Shown here piece after piece: positions 27,951-35,963 of a stretch of 64,000 nt of DNA (its first letter is position 1; each line of letters opens with the position of its first letter). This stretch comes from Coriobacterium glomerans PW2. Lineage in GTDB: Bacteria; Actinomycetota; Coriobacteriia; Coriobacteriales; Coriobacteriaceae. The translations under genes and the position numbers were made by a program. The notes under the pieces were generated by a model, which saw only the letters and a list, made by a program, of their open reading frames with translations, ran no database searches and was not told where the DNA came from. The DNA lies in contig NC_015389.1 of assembly GCF_000195315.1 (NCBI RefSeq), positions 310,001-374,000 on the forward strand. Direction: 5' to 3'.

Positions 27951-28781
27951 CGCGCGGCGACACTCGAGGTTGCTCGCGGTGCCGATGTGATCATCATGGC
28001 ACTCGGAGAGCATCCTATGGAAAGCGGGGAGGGCGGCAGCAAGACGGATCTTCAGCTGCCACGCATTCAGCGCGATCTGCTTCGAGACATTCGCGCGCTC
28101 GGCAAAACGGTGATCACGATTGTCTTCAGCGGTCGCGCTCCGGTTCTGACTGATATCGCTGAGAATTCTGACGCCGTGATCGAAGCGTGGTTTCCCGGCA
28201 CCGAGGGAGCGCATGCAATTGCCGACATCATGTTTGGCCATGTGAACCCATCGGGTCGTATCGCTATGACCTTTCCACTTGCAACCGGCCAAGTACCGAT
28301 CTATTACAATGCATTCAACACCGGCCGCCCGGAGCGCACATCGCAGCATACGAATCGATTTACCTCTCGATATGTGGACTGTCCGACCGATCCGCTCTAC
28401 CCATTTGGATTCGGTCTTTCGTACCATGAGTGCTCGTATGACAATCTGCGGCTAAGCGACGACGTCCTTGCAGCTGATGGAAATATCACAGCGTCAATCG
28501 ATATCGAGAACATGAGTGATATCGAAGGCGATGAAATCGTACAGCTGTATATCAGAGATGTCGCGGGTAGCGTTGTTCGTCCGACGAAGGAGCTGAAGGG
28601 ATTTGAACGCGTTCATCTCGGACCGAAAGAGAAGCGAAGCGTGTCATTTTTGATCTCAGAATCCATGCTTCGGTTCTATCGTCAAGACATGTCATTTGGG
28701 TCTGAGCCCGGCGAATTCATCGTTATGATCGGCAGAAATTCAGATGATGTCATGAGTTGCGAATTTGAACTCCGGCGCTGA
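27951..28781 (+). pseudogene. 3' fragment of a GH3 beta-glucosidase
   Basis: About 277 residues, all homologous to the C-terminal half of GH3 enzymes: VARGADVIIMALGE, ESGEGGSKTDLQLPRIQRDLL, AWFPGTEGAHAIADIMFG and PLYPFGFGLSYHECSYDNL, followed by the fibronectin-III-like domain (DIENMSDIEGDEIVQLYIRD to GEFIVMIGRN). The N-terminal (alpha/beta)8 barrel with the catalytic Asp is missing, so it should be inactive. An ATG at 27915 is in frame but precedes foreign (regulator) DNA. The fragment was created by the same deletion that truncated the PRD regulator; a PTS operon with a beta-glucosidase presumably stood here. Confidence 0.8.
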
Positions 28782-28798
28782 CTGGTATTGGCTTGTTA

Positions 28799-28828
28799 GC
28801 GCTCGGCAGCTGCGGAGCCGCCGAGCGC
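28799..28828 (+). terminator. Hairpin after the GH3 fragment
   Basis: GCGCTCGGC (28799-28807) and GCCGAGCGC (28820-28828) form a perfect 9-bp stem with a 12-base loop, 18 bp after the GH3 stop. No T run follows. It lies between convergent genes and might serve both, or be a leftover of the original operon. Confidence 0.45.
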
Positions 28829-28895
28829 GAACATCCTATGATGGGCAGCATTGCGGAGTTCATGAGCATCGAGCCCTCCCGGTAAGTCACACGCA

Positions 28896-29579
28896 TCATT
28901 TGTCGATCATCCTCAGGTATCGGTAGATCGTCTGATCGGAGACATTCAGGATCTTCGCAACATTCGGTAGCGCTCCTTTGATTTGGAAGACGCCTTTGTC
29001 GTACAGAGCCTGGACGATTTTCATGCGGGTCTCCTGTGTCAGTGTAACGTTTGGGTCCATCAGATGCGTGTCAACAATCGCTCGGATGCTGTCGTCGACG
29101 CTTGAGTGAAGCATCTCTATAGCCGCGTTCTCAACGGAGTTACTCTCTGTGGTTGAATGTGCTCCGTTAACAAGGCTACGAATGGGAATGTCGTCTAAGC
29201 CCGTGAGACTTAAAACACTGTTTGCAAGCTGGACGTACCTGCTGGGATCGAAATTGATGCAGAGCATTCCCTGCAGCGATGTCCCCGTCTCATCTTTAAT
29301 GAAGTAAGTTGAGCCTTGAACCGACTTTTTACCTGATGAGGTTGCTTTATAACCGCTGACATAATCCTGTTTTAGGTAGGTCTTGTTTTTAACGAGTTCC
29401 AACGCGAGATCTGTTATGGGTGAATTGATGTTGCGACCGCTTATGTAGGAGTGCTCGATTTCCGCGATGTAATACGATCCATCCGAATCGCGCCAATGAA
29501 GTACGATTTCATAGTCATTCCCCAAGATGATTCCTAGAAAATGGACGAGTTTCCGGTATTCATCGATCGTGGCAGACAT
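28896..29579 (-). CDS. YheO/DauR-type PAS-HTH transcriptional regulator
   Basis: 227 residues. The N-terminal ~115 form a YheO-like PAS domain (HFLGIILGNDYEIVLHWRD, then SPITDLALELVKNK and YFIKDETGTSLQGMLCINFD). The C-terminal ~60 are an HTH_22 domain (TRMKIVQALYDKGVFQIKGALPNVA, VSDQTIYRYLR). DauR of Pseudomonas controls D-arginine catabolism; related regulators stand beside amino-acid genes. Here it is divergent from ridA, with a shared AT-rich 235-bp intergenic region, so it probably regulates ridA and itself. AT-rich codon use suggests acquisition. Confidence 0.88.
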   Translation of the reverse strand: MSATIDEYRKLVHFLGIILGNDYEIVLHWRDSDGSYYIAEIEHSYISGRNINSPITDLALELVKNKTYLKQDYVSGYKATSSGKKSVQGSTYFIKDETGTSLQGMLCINFDPSRYVQLANSVLSLTGLDDIPIRSLVNGAHSTTESNSVENAAIEMLHSSVDDSIRAIVDTHLMDPNVTLTQETRMKIVQALYDKGVFQIKGALPNVAKILNVSDQTIYRYLRMIDK

Positions 29580-29740
29580 GGTGCAATCTCTTTTCGAACG
29601 GCCCTGTCGCTGCGACAGGGCGGTTAAATTGATACTAATTTCTTAACATGAAAAGAATGAAACAGAGTGGTTTTCAAAAAAGATACTCATTCGCCGATTT
29701 GCAACGTGCTAGCATATATTTTTATTACAATAATAAAATA

Positions 29741-29769
29741 TTGACACAAGATGAAAAAGAGCGTACTTT
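29741..29769 (+). promoter_or_regulatory. Promoter of ridA
   Basis: A consensus TTGACA (29741-29746), 17-base spacer and TACTTT (29764-29769) stand 46 bp before the ridA start in a very AT-rich stretch. The YheO-type regulator probably binds around here, but no clear dyad was found. Confidence 0.6.
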
Positions 29770-29814
29770 TTAATCGAGAGCAGTGGGACGGAATAGAAAG
29801 AAGGTGCGTGCGAT

Positions 29815-30180
29815 ATGGGGAAGATTCCAAATCCTATAGGGCCCTATTCAGCGTATCGACAGCAAGGCCAGTTGACCTTCACTTCAGGGCAGCTGCCGCT
29901 AGACCCAGATACCGGGGAGATAGTCGGTAAAACCGCCTATGAACAAACGAAGCAAAGTCTGCACAACCTCGAGAGCGTGCTGAATTGTGAAGATTCCGGA
30001 CTAGACGATGTTGTCAAGCTAACCGTCTTCGTGACGGATATCGCCGATATCGCCGAAGTAAACAAAGCTTTTGAAGAGGTCCTGTCGTTACCCTATCCCG
30101 CACGATCGGGAATCGAGGTATCTAAGTTACCAATGAGCAGCAAAGTTGAGATCGAGGCCATTGCTGCGACGAAAGCGTAG
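29815..30180 (+). CDS. RidA-family enamine/imine deaminase
   Basis: 121 residues, a complete trimeric YjgF/RidA protein. Starts MGKIPNPIGPYSAYRQQGQ; has FTSGQLPLD, and the conserved arginine of YPARSGIEVSKLP that anchors the 2-imino acid carboxylate. It hydrolyses reactive enamines/imines made by PLP enzymes such as serine or threonine dehydratase to keto acids and ammonia. AAGGTG precedes the ATG. The natural partner enzyme is absent: DNA after its stop is pseudogenic, so an operon member may have been deleted. Confidence 0.92.
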   Translation: MGKIPNPIGPYSAYRQQGQLTFTSGQLPLDPDTGEIVGKTAYEQTKQSLHNLESVLNCEDSGLDDVVKLTVFVTDIADIAEVNKAFEEVLSLPYPARSGIEVSKLPMSSKVEIEAIAATKA

Positions 30181-30237
30181 GTGACGATATGCAGGGCACC
30201 CGATGGTCGCGCCGAACTCAGGATCCGCAGCGCATCA

Positions 30238-30374
30238 AGTTATTATCCAAACCTCGTCGGCACCCAATTCCGAAGTTGACATAGTTGCCGACCTCTTGGA
30301 CGAGTCCGCGAATGTGGTTAAAAGAATCTCGAAAAATCGATGCAACTCTTTTCAGAAGAAAATCGTTCTTACGC
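30238..30374 (+). pseudogene. Decayed second copy of the antitoxin tail and its neighbour's start
   Basis: One frame reads QVIIQTSSAPNSEVDIV... followed by ANVVKRISK, aligning end to end with RVVIQHAAVPTDAVDVA... and ADVFKELTK of the intact antitoxin at 25.4-25.56 kb (roughly a third identical, with no gaps). Immediately after, another frame reads IDATLFRRKSFLRF against IDAALSRRKSFLRS of the neighbouring gene. The DNA-binding half is missing and the ATG overlap is destroyed, so it is a pseudogene of the same two-gene unit. Confidence 0.6.
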
Positions 30375-31040
30375 TTCAGTCCGCGACAGTGGATATATTC
30401 GACGGTCTGGGCGGCGCACGTGATGACGGGCTTCCTGAGTGAATTCTCGATCAGCCGATTCATTCGTTCGGTGAGCAAGACTCTATCCAAACCGTTACCA
30501 AAGCCTGCAGATGCGACTTCGGATCATCAACGACAACTTTTTAGAAGATCAACAATTATACTGATACGGCGTTGGTGGTAATCTATCTCAAGCTGTTGGC
30601 ATCGGTTTCAAGCCGACCACAAACACTTTTTGCGGCCATGTTCAAGCCGGACGGCCCTTTGAAGTACAAAGAGCTGATTTCTCGGATTCGTGTCGCCGTG
30701 AAGCTCTATCGATGCTTTCCACTCGTGGTCGAGGGGATGCACATCCGTTCAACGGATTTCTGAACTGTCAATGCTAGATGCTAAAGCAATCCACAATCTA
30801 AGAAAAGCTGGACAACCCGGTGCGCTGATTAAATTCTCCTAGGCTAATGCAGACAGTCGTTTTCTCATCCTGTGCGAGCTTTCTAGTGATTGCCTGCCGT
30901 CGGCGATAATCGGCCCAACTGCATGCACCGAGAGAATCACGTAGAAAATATTGTGGAACGAGAATTCAAGAACGAAGACGGCAGGGGTGTTTTCAGCTAT
31001 AAGGAGAGTTTTGGAGGTAGACACTAGTATAGAATGCAGA
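30375..31040. other. Gene-poor AT-richer stretch with no recognisable gene
   Basis: Short frames exist on both strands (for example 30572-30763 plus and 30839-31024 minus, the latter with a hydrophobic FVLEFSFHNIFYVILSV). None has a convincing start site together with a known family. The base composition and the antitoxin remnant on its left suggest decayed accessory DNA. Confidence 0.5.
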
Positions 31041-31046
31041 TTTATA

Positions 31047-31078
31047 TTGACAGCACAATATACGTGCTGATATATAAT
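31047..31078 (+). promoter_or_regulatory. Promoter with a dyad in the spacer, upstream of the zinc-ribbon gene
   Basis: A perfect TTGACA (31047-31052) is followed by TATATAAT (31071-31078), which offers -10 boxes at spacings of 18 or 20. The spacer contains CAGCAC (31051-31056) and GTGCTG (31064-31069), a perfect dyad that overlaps the -35 box, so a repressor would block RNA polymerase directly. Gene start is 130 bp downstream. Confidence 0.6.
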
Positions 31079-31207
31079 GTAAGTGTACTAAAGTTCTCGA
31101 GCAGCTCAATTAGTTAGTCAGATCTTTTAATAGGGAGGTTCTTTAACAAGAGCGAGATGCTCGGCACGTGATGATCGGCCAAGTCGTATACGTTTAGGAG
31201 AGACATT

Positions 31208-31699
31208 ATGATCTGTAAAGCATGCGGAGCGCAAAATCAAGACGATGTCCGGTTTTGCGCGCACTGCGGTGCTCAAATGAATGGAGACGACACAGGACAA
31301 CAACAGCCTGACCAAGTTCAACCGGCAGCTAGCGCCACAAGGGTAACCGTCGATCAGGCAGCTGCGCCTACGTGCTACGGTCAGGCAACTCAACAGGGGC
31401 AATATCAAAACTATCCACAGGGCCCACAGACTACTATCAATGTTCAGACGTCTGCGGCAGCAACAACAAATAGTCTCGGCACGGCTGGTTTCGTGCTCTC
31501 CCTGATCGCTCTCTTTTTGTCGTGGATCCCGGTAATCGGGTGGGTGCTATGGCTCTTGGGAGCAGTGCTTTCGGTGATCGGTATTTTCAAAATTCCTAGG
31601 GGCCTTGCTATCGCGGGCACTGTCATTTCATTCATAGATATTATTTTTCTCCTGATGATAATCGGTTCATGCACAGCGATGTCGGGACTTGTTAGGTAA
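31208..31699 (+). CDS. Zinc-ribbon and DUF4190-like membrane protein
   Basis: 163 residues. N-terminal zinc ribbon MICKACGAQNQDDVRFCAHC (two CxxC pairs, cytoplasmic), then a Gln-rich, low-complexity linker of ~65 residues, then three membrane segments (LGTAGFVLSLIALFLSWIPV, VLWLLGAVLSVIGIF, ISFIDIIFLLMIIGSC) resembling DUF4190. GGAGAGAC precedes the ATG. Function unknown; similar proteins are common single genes in Gram-positives. Composition differs from neighbours and fits acquired DNA. Confidence 0.75.
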   Translation: MICKACGAQNQDDVRFCAHCGAQMNGDDTGQQQPDQVQPAASATRVTVDQAAAPTCYGQATQQGQYQNYPQGPQTTINVQTSAAATTNSLGTAGFVLSLIALFLSWIPVIGWVLWLLGAVLSVIGIFKIPRGLAIAGTVISFIDIIFLLMIIGSCTAMSGLVR

Positions 31700-32160
31700 A
31701 ATCCGCAAAAATCGCAGTTCCAGACATTGGTGGCGTCACACGGTCATTGCACCGACCTGCACTGATTGTATCTCATGCGGCGAACCCACGGAGGGATGTT
31801 TATAGCTGCAGACAATTCGGCTGGCAGAGCAAGAAGTCGAAGCTATGGATGATTCGAGCTAGTTTGCTGACCAAATCGAATACCAGATCATCCGGTGGGC
31901 CATCGTCTCCTACTCGCCTCTCAGCTTGTGATCTGGATCGGTACATCATAGGGCAGTGGTTCTCGGTGCCGAAACTGTACTGGTATCGGTACAGCCCGGC
32001 TGATCGTCATCCTCATTGCGAAGGCTTTCAGCCAAGAGTTCGAGCGTCAGTTTGAAAGATATCGCGCACGGACGAGATACCCGTTGATTTCGAAAACGCA
32101 TTAGATCGCTGATAAACGGAGGCTGCAGCCCGTGAACTCACGGCTCGCGAACCACTTCAC
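31700..32160. other. Intergenic region without a supported gene
   Basis: An open frame at 31747-32055 (plus) has no ribosome-binding site and no family resemblance. A weak stem (AGCCCGTGA / TCACGGCT, 32128-32147, one bulge) lies just beyond the stop of the minus-strand permease and may help end that operon, without a T run. Confidence 0.5.
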
Positions 32161-33459
32161 CTACTCCGCATCGGTGAACTCGTATCCGTGCCGCTCGTTG
32201 TAGCGGCGGATGAGCAGATAGATCGGCGCGATGATCACCATGGCGCCGAGCCCTGCGGCGAGCTTCACGATGTCGGAGTTGATCAGCAGCCACCCGCTCA
32301 CGACGACGGCGGCCACCGGTATCGCGTAACCGAGGGGCAGCCTGAACGTGGACTTCATCCCTCGCCGGCGAAACACGATGACGGACAGACAGGTGGGAAT
32401 GTACTGCGTGAACCGCGAGATGACGCTGATAGCCGCGAGCTGGGTGAACGTTCCGGAAAGCGCGAGCGGTATCACGAGCGCCGCCGAGATCGCGATCGCG
32501 ATGACCGGCGTGTTTCGCCGGCTCATCTTCTTCACGATCGGCGGCAGCATGCCGCGCTCCCCGAGAGCCAGACAGCCGCGCGGCACGAAGATCGAACTCG
32601 CGGCGTTGATGCCCAGAATCGAGATCACGGTTCCGACGGTGACGAGAATGCCGCCGCCCTCTCCCAGAAAGGTCGCCATCGCGTCGACGACAGGGGTTGA
32701 TGTCGAGCCGAGCGCCCCGCCGAGGATACCGATGCACACGAACTGCAGCAGGATGTAGATGAGCGAGACGCACCCGATCGCCGTCGCGATGGCGATCGGC
32801 AGATTCCGCTTCGGGTTGTCCATCTCCTCTGAGGCGCTCGCCATGGCCTCGAAGCCGGTGAATGCGTAGAAGATGAGGATGGCCGCCTCGGCAAACGAGT
32901 TGACGGTAAAGCCCTCGGGCACGATCGGCTGGAAGTTGCCGCCTTTGATGCAGAAGATCCCCACGCCGATGAAGATGACGATCGGCGCGAGCTTGCCGAT
33001 CGTCGCGATGTTGTTCACGTGCTTCGCGACATCGATTCCAAGGTAGTTGACCAGACTCAGCGCCAGGATCATCCCGATGAGTATCGCCGCCCGCACAGGA
33101 CCCGCGTGCACCGCCGGAAAGACCGCCTCAAGGGCCGTGACGAACGCGACCGCCATCGCGGCCCAGGCGATGAGCTGCACGATGTACTTCATGAATCCAA
33201 CCTCGAAGCCCGCAAAATTGCCGAAGGCCTGCTTGGCGTAGATGTAGGCCGCGCCGTTCGAGCGGAACAGCCCCGCAGCCTCGGCGAAGCACAGCGCCAG
33301 AGAACCAGCCAGCAGCGTGATGAACACGAAGACGAACAGGCTGCTCGTTCCGGCGAGCGCGAAAGCCTGACCCGGCAGCAGAAAGATCCCTGAGCCGATG
33401 ATAGCGTTGATGCCGAGCAAGATGATGCTCGCAAGACCGAATTTTCCGCCGTGGCTCAT
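32161..33459 (-). CDS. APC-family amino-acid permease
   Basis: 432 residues with about twelve membrane segments. The first helix carries GINAIIGSGIFLLPGQA, the unwound amino-acid-binding segment of APC transporters; helix 6 region is ILIFYAFTGFEAMASASEEMDNPKRNLP. The start at 33459 overlaps the preceding gene's stop (ATGA), so translation is coupled with the hydrolase gene. Third gene of a minus-strand operon with a desulfidase-like enzyme and a glutamine-amidotransferase-like hydrolase, it probably imports the substrate (an amino acid or gamma-glutamyl compound). Confidence 0.9.
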   Translation of the reverse strand: MSHGGKFGLASIILLGINAIIGSGIFLLPGQAFALAGTSSLFVFVFITLLAGSLALCFAEAAGLFRSNGAAYIYAKQAFGNFAGFEVGFMKYIVQLIAWAAMAVAFVTALEAVFPAVHAGPVRAAILIGMILALSLVNYLGIDVAKHVNNIATIGKLAPIVIFIGVGIFCIKGGNFQPIVPEGFTVNSFAEAAILIFYAFTGFEAMASASEEMDNPKRNLPIAIATAIGCVSLIYILLQFVCIGILGGALGSTSTPVVDAMATFLGEGGGILVTVGTVISILGINAASSIFVPRGCLALGERGMLPPIVKKMSRRNTPVIAIAISAALVIPLALSGTFTQLAAISVISRFTQYIPTCLSVIVFRRRGMKSTFRLPLGYAIPVAAVVVSGWLLINSDIVKLAAGLGAMVIIAPIYLLIRRYNERHGYEFTDAE

Positions 33460-34202
33460 GAGAGCTCCTCTCGCCGCTCGCACTTCTCCGCGAACGCCTG
33501 AAACAGCCGAAGCATGGCCGTGTCGCCGTGCTCGGTCATCATCTCAGGATGCCATTGAACGCCGCAGATGAAGCAACCGTCTTCATGCTCGATGCCCTCG
33601 ATCACGCCGTCATCGGCTCGCGCGGACACGGCAAAGCCGGCAGCGAGGTCCTTCACGCTCTGGTGATGGATCGAGTTCACCACGGTACGCTCGCCCAGCA
33701 CGTCGGCGAGAAACGAGCCGCGCTCGAGGTTGACATGGTGCGTCGGGTCGTAGCAGGGGCCCTGTTGCACATGGCGAATGGACTCGTCGCGCTGGGTGGC
33801 GATATCCTGGTAGAGCGTGCCGCCGAAGGCGATGTTGATCACCTGCATGCCCTTGCAGATCCCGAGCACCGGGATCTTTGCGGCGACGGCTGCACGAACC
33901 GCAGCGACCGAGAAGCGATCGACCTCGCTGATGGAGAATCCCTGCCGCTCAAGGGGTTGCTCGCCGTAGAGCAGCGGATCGATGTCCCATCCGCCGGATA
34001 ATACGATGCCGTCCAGCCCCTCGATCTGGACGGCGACGTCTCGGACATCGGTGATGACCGGCAGCATGACCGGGATGCAGCCGGCGATCTCCAGGCTTGC
34101 GATGTAGTCTCGGTTCACGTACACCCGCTGCATGCCGGGCAGCGGTGGGGCTTCCACGATCAAGATGTTGGCGGCGATGCCGATCTTCGGTTTCCTGTTC
34201 AT
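33456..34202 (-). CDS. Class-I glutamine-amidotransferase-like hydrolase (peptidase C26, PuuD-like)
   Basis: 248 residues, cytoplasmic. The nucleophile elbow is LGICKGMQVINIAFGG and the His-Glu pair is in CGVQWHPEMM; HHQSVKDLA is also family-typical. PuuD hydrolyses gamma-glutamyl-GABA; relatives act on other gamma-glutamyl compounds. Start ATG 34202 follows GAGAGGAA, 24 bp after the desulfidase stop. Context with an APC permease and a cysteine/serine-type lyase suggests a gamma-glutamyl amino acid as substrate; this is inference. Confidence 0.88.
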   Translation of the reverse strand: MNRKPKIGIAANILIVEAPPLPGMQRVYVNRDYIASLEIAGCIPVMLPVITDVRDVAVQIEGLDGIVLSGGWDIDPLLYGEQPLERQGFSISEVDRFSVAAVRAAVAAKIPVLGICKGMQVINIAFGGTLYQDIATQRDESIRHVQQGPCYDPTHHVNLERGSFLADVLGERTVVNSIHHQSVKDLAAGFAVSARADDGVIEGIEHEDGCFICGVQWHPEMMTEHGDTAMLRLFQAFAEKCERREELS

Positions 34203-34226
34203 ATCCGGTTCCTCTCCCGTTCCGTG

Positions 34227-35501
34227 TCAGCTCTGGCTGTGCTTGCCGAGCATGAGCTTGAGAATCTCGGTGTCAGTCTGTCGCATGCCCTCTTTACCAA
34301 CATGACCAAGGGCCCGGACCGTCTCCTCTGCCGATTCCATGACGAGGCCGTCACCGGCTTCGAAGCGCGATCCGCGCATGGCCATCTCATGGCCGAGAAA
34401 AGCCGCCTCGAGCGCTGTGTAGATCTTCGCGGCGCAGCTCGGCTTCGCACCGTCGCAGACCATGCCCCCGATGTTGGCGATGGTGTTGACGACGGTGTCC
34501 TCGATGCGCTGGCAGCTTCCGCCCGCCAGATAGGTGATCGCCGCTCCGGCGCCCGCTGCGGCGCACACGACGCCGCAGTATGCGGACAGGGCCCCGATGT
34601 AGCGCTTCTGGTCCTGCGCGATCAGATTTGAGACGCACAGCGCCCGCAGCAGGGCGTCGTGGGTCGACCCGGTCGCCTGCGCATACTCGATGACCGGCAA
34701 CGAGCAGGTCATCCCCTGGTTGCCCGAGCCGCAGTTCACAACAACCGGAAGCGAGCAACCGCTCATGCGCGCGTCGGAGCCGGCGGCAGCCTGCGCGATG
34801 GCCCGTGAGCGCACGTCATCGCCCCGCTCATGAGCCAAACATCCGATTCCCGCTCCCCATGGTCTGCGCAAGCCCTCTTTCGAGATCGCGAGGTTGCACC
34901 GTATCTGGCGCTCGAGCACGTCGCGCACATCATCCAGCCGGACCTGCTCGGCGAAGGCAACGATATCGCGAATGCTCAGCGAGGACTTGTCGGCCTGGCT
35001 TCTCAGATGGCTGGCCGCATCTTCGAACATCGTGTCGCCATCGCGCGTTATCAGCGTGATATTGGTGTGCTCGTATTCGACGTGCACGGTCGCGGTGTGG
35101 CCCGCGCCGCTCGCGCGAATCTCGACGAACAGGTTCGGCACGTCCGCTGCAAGCGAGCAGGTGCACAGGCCGGCGTCGATCAGCTCCCTCGCCCGTTTAC
35201 GATCCTTGTCGCCCACGCCCTGAAGCACCTCGAGGCCGGCTTTCGCATCGCCGCCGACGATGCCGAGGACGACGGCCGCTTCGATGCCCTTCATGCCGCC
35301 GGAATTGGGGACGACCACCCCCTTGGCGTTCTTGATGATGTTGCCGCTGCACCGCGCCTCGACGACGGTGGGAAACGAACCCAGCGTCTCACGGCACGTG
35401 GCGGCCGCATAGGCCAGCGCGATCGGCTCGGTGCATCCCAGCGCCAGGACAAGTTCTCGATTGAGCAGGTGAACGTAGTCGTCGTACAGTTTCTGGTCCA
35501 T
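34227..35501 (-). CDS. L-cysteine desulfidase / L-serine dehydratase-like Fe-S enzyme (CyuA/UPF0597 family)
   Basis: 424 residues, cytoplasmic. Family blocks: LVLALGCTEPIALAYAAA, VVVPNSGGMKGIEAAVVLG, PVVVNCGSGNQGMTCSLPV and SAYCGVVCAAAGAGAAI, with the cysteines that hold an Fe-S cluster. CyuA converts L-cysteine to pyruvate, ammonia and sulfide. The start at 35501 follows GAGGGGAC; the frame is open a further 115 codons upstream over AT/GC-mixed leader DNA but without conserved sequence. First gene of the operon with hydrolase and permease. Confidence 0.85.
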   Translation of the reverse strand: MDQKLYDDYVHLLNRELVLALGCTEPIALAYAAATCRETLGSFPTVVEARCSGNIIKNAKGVVVPNSGGMKGIEAAVVLGIVGGDAKAGLEVLQGVGDKDRKRARELIDAGLCTCSLAADVPNLFVEIRASGAGHTATVHVEYEHTNITLITRDGDTMFEDAASHLRSQADKSSLSIRDIVAFAEQVRLDDVRDVLERQIRCNLAISKEGLRRPWGAGIGCLAHERGDDVRSRAIAQAAAGSDARMSGCSLPVVVNCGSGNQGMTCSLPVIEYAQATGSTHDALLRALCVSNLIAQDQKRYIGALSAYCGVVCAAAGAGAAITYLAGGSCQRIEDTVVNTIANIGGMVCDGAKPSCAAKIYTALEAAFLGHEMAMRGSRFEAGDGLVMESAEETVRALGHVGKEGMRQTDTEILKLMLGKHSQS

Positions 35502-35963
35502 TTGAAGTCCCCTCGATGCGTCGGCGCACATGGCACCGTGATGATCATGGTAGTACATCAGCGGGTTCCGCATATGAACATGCTGCATGGTTTCGGATCG
35601 GGGGGGGGTAAAACCAGAGGACGCGCGAGTCGCCGGTGGGCGCGCATGCCGCCGATGGTGCCATGGCGTCGCTCTGTTATGACATCCGCGGCAGCGAACA
35701 AGGCGACCAACGCACAGCGCCAAGAACGAGAACGCGCAGGACGCGATCGACGCGACGCTGTATCTAAACGCGAACACCCAGTGGTTATGGCAGTCTTGCC
35801 AGAATAAGAATGTCTCAAGATCAGCACCGGCCTGCGCTGCGCGCATTACAATCTGGGTGCGGATGATCCGAGACCCGCGACGGATGGCATCCGAGCCGCT
35901 GAGGCATCATGTATCGCTCATAGCGCTCTGCGCGCCATCGCGCGCGCGGCAGAGGAGGTCATC
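35502..35963. other. Divergent leader region between the desulfidase and ABC genes
   Basis: About 460 bp with no supported gene. It holds nine consecutive G at 35600-35608 (C tract on the desulfidase strand) some 100 bp before that start codon. A stretch TTGAGACATT on the minus strand near 35815 could be part of a promoter. A possible T-box was considered but the conserved TGGNACCRCG element is not intact. Confidence 0.45.

Noticed and set aside
27915-28781. GH3 fragment as an intact gene starting at ATG 27915
   Set aside because: The first ~12 codons are out-of-frame regulator DNA, there is no ribosome-binding site, and the catalytic barrel is missing.
30839-31024. Minus-strand small membrane protein
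   Set aside because: A single hydrophobic stretch, no clear ribosome-binding site or homology, and located in decayed DNA.
35610-35700. T-box leader before the desulfidase operon
   Set aside because: A TGGCACC stretch exists on the minus strand, but the conserved TGGNACCRCG element and specifier loop are not intact.
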